DNA of 64,000 bases, taken from contig NZ_FONH01000004.1 of NCBI RefSeq assembly GCF_900112865.1, positions 79,112 to 143,111 of the forward strand, in the 5' to 3' direction. Position 1 is the stretch's first letter, and every line of letters starts with the position of its first letter. This stretch comes from Dyella marensis (GTDB lineage Bacteria; Pseudomonadota; Gammaproteobacteria; Xanthomonadales; Rhodanobacteraceae). A program made the position numbers and the translations under genes. Positions 1 to 8,332 of the stretch are shown here, in pieces. The notes below the pieces were generated by a model. The model saw only the letters and a program-made list of their open reading frames with translations. It did no database searches and was not told the origin of the DNA.

Positions 1-149
1 ATCGGGGCGAAGCAGGAGCCGTCCGTGATATTGACGAAGGACAGGCCGGCCTTGGAATCGCGCCGGGTACGCACCCAGCCCCGGACCGTCGCCTTGCTGC
101 CGGCCTCGAGCTTGCCGGAGAGGGCCTGTTTGACACTGACCACCGTCAT
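1..149 (-). CDS. asnS: Asparagine--tRNA ligase, N-terminal fragment (runs off window)
   Basis: The first 49 codons of a gene that continues beyond the left edge. The translated start [10 protein letters not shown] followed by [17 protein letters not shown] matches the N-terminal OB-fold anticodon-binding domain of class IIb asparaginyl-tRNA synthetase, which charges tRNA-Asn in the cytoplasm. The ATG at 149 is preceded by CAGGAG about 9 bases upstream on the minus strand, which fixes the start. It is divergent from the Fe-S carrier gene at 315. Only the N-terminus can be judged; AspS and LysS also have OB-folds, but the [14 protein letters not shown] wording is typical of AsnS. Confidence 0.88.
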   Translation of the reverse strand, partial: MTVVSVKQALSGKLEAGSKATVRGWVRTRRDSKAGLSFVNITDGSCFAP

Positions 150-314
150 GGATTGAAACTCCTGCTGGGGTGCCGCATCTGGCACATGTAATCGTTATAA
201 GACCGGGCTCGGGCGCCCCGCCGCATCGCAGCGCCGGGGGCAAACCTGCATCATAATGTAGGCTTCGACCGGACCGCGACGTTCCGATCCCCATTTCATG
301 CCGTCAGTTCCCCT

Positions 315-641
315 ATGAGCATCAGCATCACCCCCGCCGCCAACGAACGCATGCGCCACTTCCTGGCCACCACGCCGGGCGCCGCCGGCGTGCGCTTCGG
401 CGTGAAGCGCACCGGCTGCTCGGGCTTCTCCTACGTGGTGGACCTGGCCGAGCGCATGTCCCCCGAGGACCAGGCCCTGGACGTGGACGGCGTGCGTCTG
501 ATCGTCGACGCCAAGAGCCTGCCCCTGGTGGACGGCACGGTGATCGACTTCCAGCGCCAGGGCCTCAATGCGGCCTTCGTGTTCCACAACCCCAACGCCA
601 CCGGCGAATGCGGCTGCGGCGAGAGTTTCACCATCTCCTGA
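315..641 (+). CDS. A-type iron-sulfur carrier (IscA/SufA/ErpA family)
   Basis: A 108-residue protein of the HesB/IscA family that carries nascent [Fe-S] or iron and hands it to apoproteins. The three family cysteines are present: C35 in the TGCSG motif, and C99 and C101 in the C-terminal ECGCGESF motif. Length matches the family (105-120 residues). It stands alone next to asnS rather than in an isc or suf operon, so IscA, SufA and ErpA cannot be told apart from sequence context, and no symbol is given. The start ATG at 315 begins directly at the conserved ISITPAA segment. The gene is followed by a dispersed hairpin repeat at 649-766. Confidence 0.93.
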   Translation: MSISITPAANERMRHFLATTPGAAGVRFGVKRTGCSGFSYVVDLAERMSPEDQALDVDGVRLIVDAKSLPLVDGTVIDFQRQGLNAAFVFHNPNATGECGCGESFTIS

Positions 642-648
642 TATAGAG

Positions 649-766
649 CCCCTCTCCCTTCGGGAGAGGGGTTGGGGTGAGGGTTCGGGCGGAGCGCAAG
701 CGTGATGTGCACCGCTCCGCCCGTACCCTCATCCGGCTGCCGCCACCTTCTCCCGGAGGGAGAAGG
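649..766. repeat. Dispersed palindromic repeat, CCCCTCTCCC type
   Basis: Starts with a 10-bp stem (CCCCTCTCCC, loop TTC, GGGAGAGGGG, 649-671), then GTTGGGGTGAGGGT, an inner hairpin around GGCGGAGC/GCTCCGCC, and closes with CCTTCTCCC/GGGAGAAGG (746-766). A second copy of the same type runs off the right edge (63894-64000) and shares the central GTGATGTGCACCGCTCCG core; a shorter arm-only copy is at 59830-59864. It occupies most of the spacer between the Fe-S carrier gene and rpsF. No coding content seen. Confidence 0.8.
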
Positions 767-806
767 GTTCCAAATGAGAAGGTTTGGCAAGGCGCCGCTG
801 GCGCCC

Positions 807-944
807 TTGCGGTAAATCCCTGCGGTTGTTTACAATTCCGCTTCTGCCCAGGCGAAAAAGGTCCGGGCAGGCCCTTGCCTCACCGCATCCGGCGGGAGGC
901 TGCCAGGCCCCGAAAGGGCCGCATCCGCAAGGAGTTACCTACCA
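807..944 (+). promoter_or_regulatory. Promoter and structured leader of rpsF operon
   Basis: A sigma70-like promoter can be read: TTGCGG (807-812), an 18-base spacer, and TACAAT (831-836), predicting transcription from about 843. The roughly 100-base leader then folds into a CTGCCC/GGGCAG hairpin (844-870), a GC-rich middle segment, and a GGCCC-CGAAA-GGGCC hairpin (906-920) just before the AAGGAG ribosome binding site (939-ish). rpsF leaders in many bacteria bind the S6:S18 complex for autoregulation; position and structure here are compatible, but the diagnostic bulged CCG motif was not proven by folding. Confidence 0.5.
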
Positions 945-1385
945 ATGACGACTCTGCGTCATTACGAAGTTGTGTTCCTGGTCCACCCTGACCAGAGCGA
1001 GCAGGTCCCGGCCATGATCGAGCGCTACAAGGCGCTGATCGAGACCGACGGCGGCAAGATCCACCGCCTGGAAGACTGGGGCCGCCGCCAGCTGGCCTAC
1101 CCGATCGTGAACCTGGCCAAGGCTCACTACGTGATGCTGAACATCGAAGTCGGCCAGAACGCGCTGAACGAGCTGGAGTCGGGTTTCCGCTTCAACGACG
1201 CCGTGCTGCGCCACCTGGTGATCAAGCGCGACGAAGCCGACACCGAGCCGTCCTTCATCCTGAAGTCCAAGGAAAAGGATGACGCCAAGTCCTCGCGTCG
1301 CCGCGACGACGACAGCGAAGGCGAAGGTGACGACCGCCGCAGCCGCGGCAGCCGCGACGACAACGATCGCGACAGCGACGACTGA
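945..1385 (+). CDS. rpsF: 30S ribosomal protein S6
   Basis: 146 residues. Residues 1-95 form the S6 domain (start [34 protein letters not shown] in the middle), which binds 16S rRNA with S18 in the platform of the 30S subunit. The last 40 residues are a low-complexity tail of Asp, Arg, Ser and Glu, longer than in E. coli S6, where the C-terminus is the site of glutamate addition by RimK. AAGGAG precedes the ATG. First gene of the rpsF-rpsR-rplI operon, 14 bases before rpsR. Confidence 0.98.
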   Translation: MTTLRHYEVVFLVHPDQSEQVPAMIERYKALIETDGGKIHRLEDWGRRQLAYPIVNLAKAHYVMLNIEVGQNALNELESGFRFNDAVLRHLVIKRDEADTEPSFILKSKEKDDAKSSRRRDDDSEGEGDDRRSRGSRDDNDRDSDD

Positions 1386-1399
1386 TCAGGAGCACAGCC

Positions 1400-1630
1400 A
1401 TGTCCAAGTTCTTCCGCCGCCGCAAGTTCTGCCGCTTCACGGCCGAAAAGGTCAAAGAGATCGACTACAAGGATCTCAACACCCTGCGCCAGTACATCAC
1501 CGAGAACGGCAAGATCGTGCCGAGCCGCATCACCGGCACCAAGGCGCGCTACCAGCGCCAGCTGGCCACCGCGGTCAAGCGCGCGCGCTTCCTGGCGCTG
1601 CTGCCGTACACCGACAACCACGACGTCTGA
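1400..1630 (+). CDS. rpsR: 30S ribosomal protein S18
   Basis: 76 residues, the normal length. Contains the S18 signature: start [13 protein letters not shown], then [29 protein letters not shown], and the basic [23 protein letters not shown] end. S18 dimerises with S6 on the 30S platform, in agreement with its place 14 bases downstream of rpsF. A good ribosome binding site (CAGGAG) lies at 1387-1392. A repeat-filled spacer of about 157 bases separates it from rplI. Confidence 0.98.
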   Translation: MSKFFRRRKFCRFTAEKVKEIDYKDLNTLRQYITENGKIVPSRITGTKARYQRQLATAVKRARFLALLPYTDNHDV

Positions 1631-1638
1631 GCGTGGCA

Positions 1639-1722
1639 GGGAATGGGGAGTAGGGAATAGAGAATAGGTTCGCCAGTTCGCGGCGCCGCTCTCCGATTCC
1701 CGACTCTCTATTCCCTATTCCC
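1639..1722. repeat. Inverted GGGAATAG-type repeat
   Basis: GGGAATGGGGAGTAGGGAAT at the left and TCTCTATTCCCTATTCCC at the right form an imperfect palindrome of about 84 bases inside the rpsR-rplI spacer. The same word pattern recurs at 49198-49290 (between efpL and the SDR gene) and in weaker form at 9733-9786. It sits inside a ribosomal protein operon, so it will be transcribed and fold into a long hairpin in the mRNA between rpsR and rplI. Confidence 0.7.
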
Positions 1723-1787
1723 AGACATTTCGGACACCCGTCCACGGCTGCGCCGGGCCACTCCGGTGCTAACGAAAAGGAATACCC

Positions 1788-2237
1788 ATGGAACTGATCC
1801 TCCTCGAGAAAGTCCGCGGCCTCGGCAACCTTGGCGACAAGGTCAACGTGAAGCCGGGCTACGGCCGTAACTACCTGCTGCCGCAGGGCAAGGCCGCGCC
1901 GGCCACCGCCGCCAACCTCGAAAGCTTCGAGAAGCGTCGCGCCGAATACGAAGCGAAGGCCAACCAGCAGCTGTCCGACGCCACCGCGCGCCAGGCCAAG
2001 CTGGCCGATGCGGCGGTGACCATCACCGCCAACGCCAGCCCGGAAGGCAAGCTGTACGGTTCGGTCGGTCCGCGCGAGATCGCCGACGCCCTGCAGGCCG
2101 CCGGCCACGACATCCACAAGAACGAAGTGATCCAGGGCGAAGGCCCGATCCGCACCACCGGTGAGTTCGAAGTGGTCGTCGCGCTGCATGCCGACGTGCA
2201 GTCGACCGTCAAGGTGACGGTGCTCGGCGAGAAGTAA
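1788..2237 (+). CDS. rplI: 50S ribosomal protein L9
   Basis: 149 residues, same length as E. coli L9. The N-terminal domain carries the L9 signature ([30 protein letters not shown] region, with [13 protein letters not shown]), followed by the long connecting helix ([18 protein letters not shown]) and the C-terminal domain ([16 protein letters not shown]). L9 binds 23S rRNA near the L1 stalk and helps hold the reading frame. AAAGGAA lies just before the ATG. Last gene of the rpsF-rpsR-rplI operon; a terminator follows 26 bases after the stop. Confidence 0.98.
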   Translation: MELILLEKVRGLGNLGDKVNVKPGYGRNYLLPQGKAAPATAANLESFEKRRAEYEAKANQQLSDATARQAKLADAAVTITANASPEGKLYGSVGPREIADALQAAGHDIHKNEVIQGEGPIRTTGEFEVVVALHADVQSTVKVTVLGEK

Positions 2238-2262
2238 GCCGGCCCTCAGCCTGGCTGATCAG

Positions 2263-2291
2263 ACGGGCGCCCCAGGGCGCCCGTTTGTTTT
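2263..2291 (+). terminator. Rho-independent terminator after rplI
   Basis: A 10-bp GC-rich stem, ACGGGCGCCC (2263-2272) pairing with GGGCGCCCGT (2275-2284), is followed by TTGTTTT. It ends the rpsF-rpsR-rplI operon before the dnaB promoter region. Confidence 0.85.
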
Positions 2292-2318
2292 AGTGCAAGG
2301 CGCCCGCGCTGGCGGACT

Positions 2319-2348
2319 TTATCCACCGGCACCCACAACTTATCCACA
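2319..2348 (+). promoter_or_regulatory. Tandem DnaA boxes upstream of dnaB
   Basis: TTATCCACC (2319-2327, one mismatch) and TTATCCACA (2340-2348, perfect match to the TTATNCACA consensus) lie in the same orientation with starts 21 bases apart, two helical turns. They are about 100 bases before the dnaB start codon and downstream of the rplI terminator, in the expected promoter region. This suggests that DnaA binds here and controls dnaB transcription; it could also be a DnaA titration site. Confidence 0.6.
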
Positions 2349-2444
2349 GAGTTATTGTCTCGTCGCATGAGAAAACGCCGCGTATCCTCTGAGGGCGACG
2401 ATCCGCGTTGGTCGGAATCGCCCGGCACCTCGCGAGGAGACTCG

Positions 2445-3839
2445 ATGTCCTTTGCCCCTGACCGCAAGCACGGCAACTCCGCCATCGAGGCGCTGCGCGT
2501 GCCGCCGCATTCCATCGAGGCCGAGCAGGCGGTGCTGGGCGGCCTGATGCTGTCCCCCGATTCGCTGGACAAGGTGGCCGACCGCCTGGGCGAGCGCGAC
2601 TTCTACCGCAAGGACCACCGCCTGATCTGGCGCGCCATCACCGAGCTCGCCAACAAGGGCATGCCCTGCGACGCGGTGACCCTGGGCGACTGGTTCGAGG
2701 CCAACGGCCTGGCGGAACTGGTCGGCGGCGCGACGTACCTGGTCGAACTGGCCAACGCCACGCCGAGCGCGGCGAACATCGGCGCCTACGCCGACATCGT
2801 GCGCGAGAAGTCGATCCTGCGGCAGTTGATCGATGCCGGCACGGAAACCACCGAGGACGGCTACCGCCCCGAGGGCCGCAGCGTGCAGGAGGTGCTGGAA
2901 AGCGCCGAGCAGCGCGTGTTCAAGATCGCCGAGTCCGGCGCGCGCGGCAAGAAGGACACCGTCTCCATGCGCGAGGCGGTGAAGGACGCCTTTCGCATCC
3001 TGTCCGAGCGCTACGAGAACCGCGGCCAGCTCACCGGCATCTCCACCGGCTTCACCGACCTGGACGAACTCACTTCTGGCCTGCAGCCGTCGGACCTGAT
3101 CATCGTCGCGGCGCGCCCCTCGATGGGCAAGACCGCGTTCTCGGTGAACATCGCCGAAGCCGCCGCCCTGGGCGCCAAGAAGGCGGTGGCGATCTTCTCG
3201 ATGGAAATGTCGGCCTCGCAGCTGGCCTTCCGCATGATTTCCTCGATCGGCCGCATCCACGCGCAGCACCTGCGCAACGGCGACCTGGCCGAGGAGGACT
3301 GGCCGCGCGTCACCAATGCCATCGCGCTGCTGTCCGAAGCCAAGATCTTCATCGACGACACCCCCGGCCTGTCGCCGGTGGAGCTGCGCTCGCGCTCGCG
3401 CCGCCTGCATCGCGAGCACGGCGGCCTGGGCCTGATCGTGATCGACTACCTGCAGCTGATGCAGGTGCCCGGCAACAAGGAAAACCGCGCCACCGAGATC
3501 TCCGAGATCTCGCGTTCGCTGAAAGGCCTGGCGAAGGAGCTCAATTGCCCGGTGATCGCGCTGTCGCAGCTCAACCGCTCGCTGGAGCAGCGCGCCGACA
3601 AGCGGCCGATGATGTCGGACCTGCGCGAATCCGGCGCTATCGAGCAGGACGCGGACGTGATCATGTTCATCTACCGCGACGACTACTACAACAAAGAGTC
3701 GCCGGACAAAGGCCTGGCCGAGATCATCATCGGCAAGCAGCGTAACGGCCCGACCGACACGGTGAAGCTGACCTTCCTGGGCCACTACACCAAGTTCATG
3801 AACTACGCGCCGGATTCGTTCGTCGGCGCGTTCGAGTAA
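2445..3839 (+). CDS. dnaB: Replicative DNA helicase DnaB
   Basis: 464 residues from the ATG at 2445, which is preceded by GAGGAGA (2434-2440); an upstream in-frame ATG at 2367 would add a non-conserved Arg/Ser-rich head and is rejected. Residues about 20-120 form the DnaB N-terminal domain (starting at PPHSIEAEQAVLGGLM). The RecA-like C-terminal domain has the Walker A ARPSMGKTA near residue 224, the VIDYLQLM Walker B segment, and the DLRESGAIEQDADVI motif. The hexamer unwinds DNA at the fork. No intein is present. It stands alone, with two DnaA boxes upstream and a REP-like element 25 bases after the stop. Confidence 0.98.
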   Translation: MSFAPDRKHGNSAIEALRVPPHSIEAEQAVLGGLMLSPDSLDKVADRLGERDFYRKDHRLIWRAITELANKGMPCDAVTLGDWFEANGLAELVGGATYLVELANATPSAANIGAYADIVREKSILRQLIDAGTETTEDGYRPEGRSVQEVLESAEQRVFKIAESGARGKKDTVSMREAVKDAFRILSERYENRGQLTGISTGFTDLDELTSGLQPSDLIIVAARPSMGKTAFSVNIAEAAALGAKKAVAIFSMEMSASQLAFRMISSIGRIHAQHLRNGDLAEEDWPRVTNAIALLSEAKIFIDDTPGLSPVELRSRSRRLHREHGGLGLIVIDYLQLMQVPGNKENRATEISEISRSLKGLAKELNCPVIALSQLNRSLEQRADKRPMMSDLRESGAIEQDADVIMFIYRDDYYNKESPDKGLAEIIIGKQRNGPTDTVKLTFLGHYTKFMNYAPDSFVGAFE

Positions 3840-3864
3840 GCGCCGCCAGAAATCCTTTAGCGAC

Positions 3865-3951
3865 GTAGGTTGGGGTGAGCGCAGCGAACCCCAACTTCGC
3901 GACCACCTGGTCAGGCCTGTTGGGGTTCGCCTTTGGCTCACCCCAACCTAC
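3865..3951. repeat. GTAG-type palindromic REP element, copy 1
   Basis: Begins GTAGGTTGGGGTGAGC and ends with its inverse GCTCACCCCAACCTAC; the inner arms are GAACCCCAAC and GTTGGGGTTCGC. The whole unit is two inverted hairpin modules. It lies between dnaB and alr (both plus strand). Six further copies occur in this window. GTAG-starting REPs of this kind are known in Xanthomonadales as partners of RAYT (TnpA-REP) transposases; no RAYT gene is in the window. Confidence 0.92.
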
Positions 3952-4084
3952 GTGCTGCGCGGGGTCTGCCCGCGAATTTCCCCGGACCAGCCCCGGCTGC
4001 CGCAGACCCGGCCTGCTAAGCTTTTCTGCGATTACACCTCCCGCCAGCTCAGCCGCCGCGATCCGCGCGCGGCGCCAAGGAATC

Positions 4085-5173
4085 ATGAGCCGCACCACCG
4101 TCGCCACCATCCACCTCGGCGCTCTGCGTCACAACCTCGCCCGCATCAAGGCGATGGCCGCGCCGGCGCAGGTCATGGCGGTGGTCAAGGCCGACGCCTA
4201 CGGGCATGGCCTGGAGCGCGTGGCGCGCGCGCTGGACGGTGCCGCGGATGCTTTCGCGGTGGCGGCGCAGGGCGACGGCCTGCGCCTGCGCGCGGCAGGG
4301 CACCGGCAGCGCATCGTGGTGCTGTCCGGCCCGGACCGCGCCAGCGACATCGCGGAAATGCAGCGCCTGCAGCTGGATGCGGCGATCCACCACGAATCCC
4401 AGCTGGCCTGGCTGGACGGCGCCTCGTCCTCGCGCGGTCCGCTGCGCGTGTGGCTGAAGGTGGATACCGGCATGCACCGCCTGGGCTTTCCGCCGGAGCG
4501 CGCGGCCGAGATCCATGCGCGGCTGGCTTCGATGCCGGGCATCGACCCGGAGGTGGGCCTGCTCACGCATTTCTCCGAATCGGAGGAATTCGAGGGCGAG
4601 GAAACGCGCGCGCAGATCCGCCGCTTCAATGAAGCCGTGAAGAACCTGGCCGGCCCGCGCGCGCTGTCCAATTCCGCCGGCGTGCTCGGCTGGCCCGATG
4701 CGCGCGGCGACTGGGTGCGCACCGGCGGCCTGCTGTACGGCCTGTCGGTGGTGCCGGGCAAGAGCGGCGCGGATTTCGGCTTCCGTCCGGCGATGACGCT
4801 GACCACGCGGCTGATCGCGGTGAACCGGATCCGCCGCGGCGAGCGCGTCGGCTACAACGGCACCTGGACCTGCCCGGAAGACATGCCGGTCGGCGTGGCC
4901 GCGGTCGGCTACGGCGACGGCTATCCGCGCAGCGCCGCCAGCGGCACGCCGGTGCTGGTCGGCGACAGGCGTGTGCCGCTGGTCGGGCGCGTGTCGATGG
5001 ACCTGATCACGCTGGACCTGCGCGAAGCGCCGCAGGCCAAGGTGGGCGACCGCGTCACCCTGTGGGGCGCGGAACTGCCGGTGGAACACATCGCCGCCCA
5101 GGCCGGCACCATCTCCTATGACCTCACCTGCGGCATGACCCGACGCGTGCTGTTCGTCGAGGACGACGGCTGA
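4085..5173 (+). CDS. alr: Alanine racemase
   Basis: 362 residues from the ATG at 4085 (AAGGAATC just before). PLP-dependent fold-type III enzyme that converts L-alanine to D-alanine for peptidoglycan. K35 in VVKADAYGHG is the PLP-binding lysine; Y257 in RVGYNGTW is the second catalytic base, and MSMDL-type FGRVSMDLITLD is replaced by GRVSMDLITLD near the C-terminal domain. The open frame continues upstream into the REP element, but that part encodes repeat and has no homology to the family, so the start at 4085 is preferred. Followed 75 bases later by radA. Whether this is the biosynthetic (alr) or catabolic (dadX) enzyme is not decided by context; no dadA is near. Confidence 0.95.
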   Translation: MSRTTVATIHLGALRHNLARIKAMAAPAQVMAVVKADAYGHGLERVARALDGAADAFAVAAQGDGLRLRAAGHRQRIVVLSGPDRASDIAEMQRLQLDAAIHHESQLAWLDGASSSRGPLRVWLKVDTGMHRLGFPPERAAEIHARLASMPGIDPEVGLLTHFSESEEFEGEETRAQIRRFNEAVKNLAGPRALSNSAGVLGWPDARGDWVRTGGLLYGLSVVPGKSGADFGFRPAMTLTTRLIAVNRIRRGERVGYNGTWTCPEDMPVGVAAVGYGDGYPRSAASGTPVLVGDRRVPLVGRVSMDLITLDLREAPQAKVGDRVTLWGAELPVEHIAAQAGTISYDLTCGMTRRVLFVEDDG

Positions 5174-5248
5174 CGTCGTCATTCGCCGTCTCGCCGATTG
5201 CGATCAAGGCGGGCTAAGCTCGCCTTTCGTTTTTTGAGGTTCGATTTC

Positions 5249-6628
<1,380 letters not shown>

Positions 6629-6712
6629 ACGCGGATGTCGATGCGTCGATCGTCGCGCGCGTCGATGCGAGATGGCCGCTCGCCGCAAAGACGACGAGCG
6701 GCGCCTGGCGCG

Positions 6713-7321
6713 TCAGACCGGCTGCAGCGCGACGAAGGCCGGCAGCAGCTCGGCGCGCGCCGAGTGCGCGGCAAGCGCCGGATAGTCCTGCGGCGCGATC
6801 AGTTCCGGCTGCATCAGCTGGGTGAAGCGCCAGGCCACGGCGATGGTGATGTCGGCCTGGGTCAGCGTGCTGTTGACCAGCCAGCCGTCGCGGCCCCTGG
6901 CCTCGCGCTCCAGTCCCGTATACGCCGCCTTGAGCTGGCCCTGCACGCGGGCGAGCCAGCCGGCGTCGCGGTGGTCCTCGCTGCGCTTGCCTTCATACAC
7001 GATCTGCACGCTCTTCTCGGCGGCGATCAGCGCCAGGCCGGTGAGGCGCAAGGCGCGCAGGCGTTCGGCCGGATCGGCTGGCATCAGGTTGGGGCCGCTG
7101 CCTACGGTTTCCGCCCAGTCGATGATCAGGGAGGAGTCGACCAGCTGCCAGCCGTCGTCGCCGATCAGCGTGGGCGCCTTCACCAGCGGATTGATCGACT
7201 GGAACTCGTCGAAGTTGCGGAACACCGACAGCGACAGGTGCTCGAACGGCAGCCCCTTCAGCGTCAGCGTGATGGCCGCGCGGCGGACGAAGGGCGAATC
7301 GAGCATGCCGATGAGCTTCAT
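6713..7321 (-). CDS. Glutathione S-transferase family protein
   Basis: 202 residues from the ATG at 7321 (GGAGAC ribosome binding site just upstream). The thioredoxin-like N-terminal domain starts MKLIGMLDSPFVRRAAITL and has the cis-Pro glutathione-binding segment VKAPTLIGDDGW followed by LVDSSLIIDW. The all-helical C-terminal domain starts around residue 85 and contains the N-capping box-like LTQADITIAVAWRF. The substrate cannot be read from sequence. A longer open frame upstream to 7393 reads through the REP element and is not considered coding. Convergent with radA and with the REP element directly at its 5' side. Confidence 0.9.
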   Translation of the reverse strand: MKLIGMLDSPFVRRAAITLTLKGLPFEHLSLSVFRNFDEFQSINPLVKAPTLIGDDGWQLVDSSLIIDWAETVGSGPNLMPADPAERLRALRLTGLALIAAEKSVQIVYEGKRSEDHRDAGWLARVQGQLKAAYTGLEREARGRDGWLVNSTLTQADITIAVAWRFTQLMQPELIAPQDYPALAAHSARAELLPAFVALQPV

Positions 7322-7355
7322 CTGTTGTCTCCAGGGTATCGCCAAGAACCTTGGC

Positions 7356-7447
7356 GTAGGTTGGGGTGAGCCGCAGGCGAACCCCAACATCAAGTTATCC
7401 GGGCGCTGCGCATGGTTGGGGTTCGCCTTTGGCTCACCCCAACCTAC
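7356..7447. repeat. GTAG-type palindromic REP element, copy 2
   Basis: Same structure as the copy at 3865: GTAGGTTGGGGTGAGC at the left end, GCTCACCCCAACCTAC at the right end, with the inner arms GAACCCCAAC and GTTGGGGTTCGC. It separates the glutathione transferase gene from the CcsA-like gene. Its last CTA triplet (7444-7446) is read on the minus strand as the TAG stop codon of the CcsA-like gene. Confidence 0.92.
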
Positions 7448-8238
7448 GTGCGATGCAGGATCAGCTCGAGCACCGCCTTGGTGCCGAAAAACGCCAGCAG
7501 CAGCACGCCCATGCCGACCAGGGTGAGATTGACCGCGCGGCGGCCGCGCCAGCCATAGCGCCAGCGCCCGAACAGCAGCGCGCCGAACACCAGCCAGGCG
7601 ACGATCGACAGCACGGTCTTGTGGATCAGGTGCTGGCCGAACAGGTCGTCGACGAACAGTGCGCCGGTCAGCAGGGTGAAGGTGAGCAGCACGAAGCCGG
7701 CGCCGATCAGGCGGAACAGCAGCGACTCGGTCAGCGTCAGCGGCGGCAGCGCGCGCAGCCAGGGACCGAAGTGGCGATGGCGCAGCGCGCGTTCCTGCAC
7801 GGCCAGCAGGATCGCCAGCGCCGCGGCGATCGACAGCACGCTGAAGGCGAGCAGGGCCACCGTCACGTGCAGCTTGATCTGCCAGCCCATCGCCAGCGGC
7901 GCGGTGGCGGGCGCCATGAAGCTGTCCGCCGCCAGCAGCAGGGCGGTGAGCGGGAACACGATCACGCCCAGCGCAGCCACCGGCCGGCTCAGGTTCACCA
8001 TCAGGGTCAGCGCGGAGACCACGCAGGCCACCAGCGACAGCGCCGCGAAGAAATGCAGATCCAGTGCGCCGCGATGCACACCGAGCAGGAGGCCGGCGTG
8101 GATCAGCACCGCCGCGCCGCCCAGGCCCAGCGCCGACTTGTTCAGCGGTTGCCCCCCGCCCAGCAGCGGCCGGGCGAGCCCGCCGGCGGCGGCGAGGTAG
8201 AGCACGGCGGCGAGCAGGGAGAGCAGATGGATGGCCAT
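7444..8238 (-). CDS. CcsA/YpjD-type cytochrome c assembly family membrane protein
   Basis: 264 residues, about eight membrane segments, with the heme-handling CcsA family layout: conserved MGWQIKLHVTVALLAFSVLSIA (histidine in a TM segment) and HKTVLSIVAWLVFGALLFGRW with H in QHLIHKTV. This is the protein (YpjD in E. coli) regularly found divergent from ffh; its own job is unclear, as it is distinct from the Ccm system. The start ATG at 8238 was chosen because the protein begins there with a hydrophobic segment; the frame extends far upstream inside ffh antisense and is not credible. The TAG stop codon lies inside the REP element at 7356-7447, so the C-terminal residues adjoin the repeat. Confidence 0.88.
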   Translation of the reverse strand: MAIHLLSLLAAVLYLAAAGGLARPLLGGGQPLNKSALGLGGAAVLIHAGLLLGVHRGALDLHFFAALSLVACVVSALTLMVNLSRPVAALGVIVFPLTALLLAADSFMAPATAPLAMGWQIKLHVTVALLAFSVLSIAAALAILLAVQERALRHRHFGPWLRALPPLTLTESLLFRLIGAGFVLLTFTLLTGALFVDDLFGQHLIHKTVLSIVAWLVFGALLFGRWRYGWRGRRAVNLTLVGMGVLLLAFFGTKAVLELILHRT

Positions 8239-8332
8239 GACCGGCGAGTGTCGCACAGGCCTTGAGTGCAGGTGAATGCGGCCCCGGCGCACTCCGCTAT
8301 ACTTGCCCACTTTCCCTTTGCCGTACTCCGCC

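Noticed and set aside
677..991. Open frame between the Fe-S carrier gene and rpsF
   Set aside because: Lies over a dispersed repeat and the rpsF promoter and leader; no protein-like composition.
2355..2444. Longer dnaB start
   Set aside because: Extra 30 residues are Arg/Ser-rich and unlike DnaB; GAGGAGA precedes the ATG at 2445.
3875..4084. 70-codon N-terminal extension of alanine racemase
   Set aside because: Encodes translated REP repeat; the conserved protein begins at 4085 with a ribosome binding site.
7322..7393. 24-codon N-terminal extension of the glutathione transferase
   Set aside because: Reads through the REP element; the ATG at 7321 has GGAGAC upstream and matches the family start.
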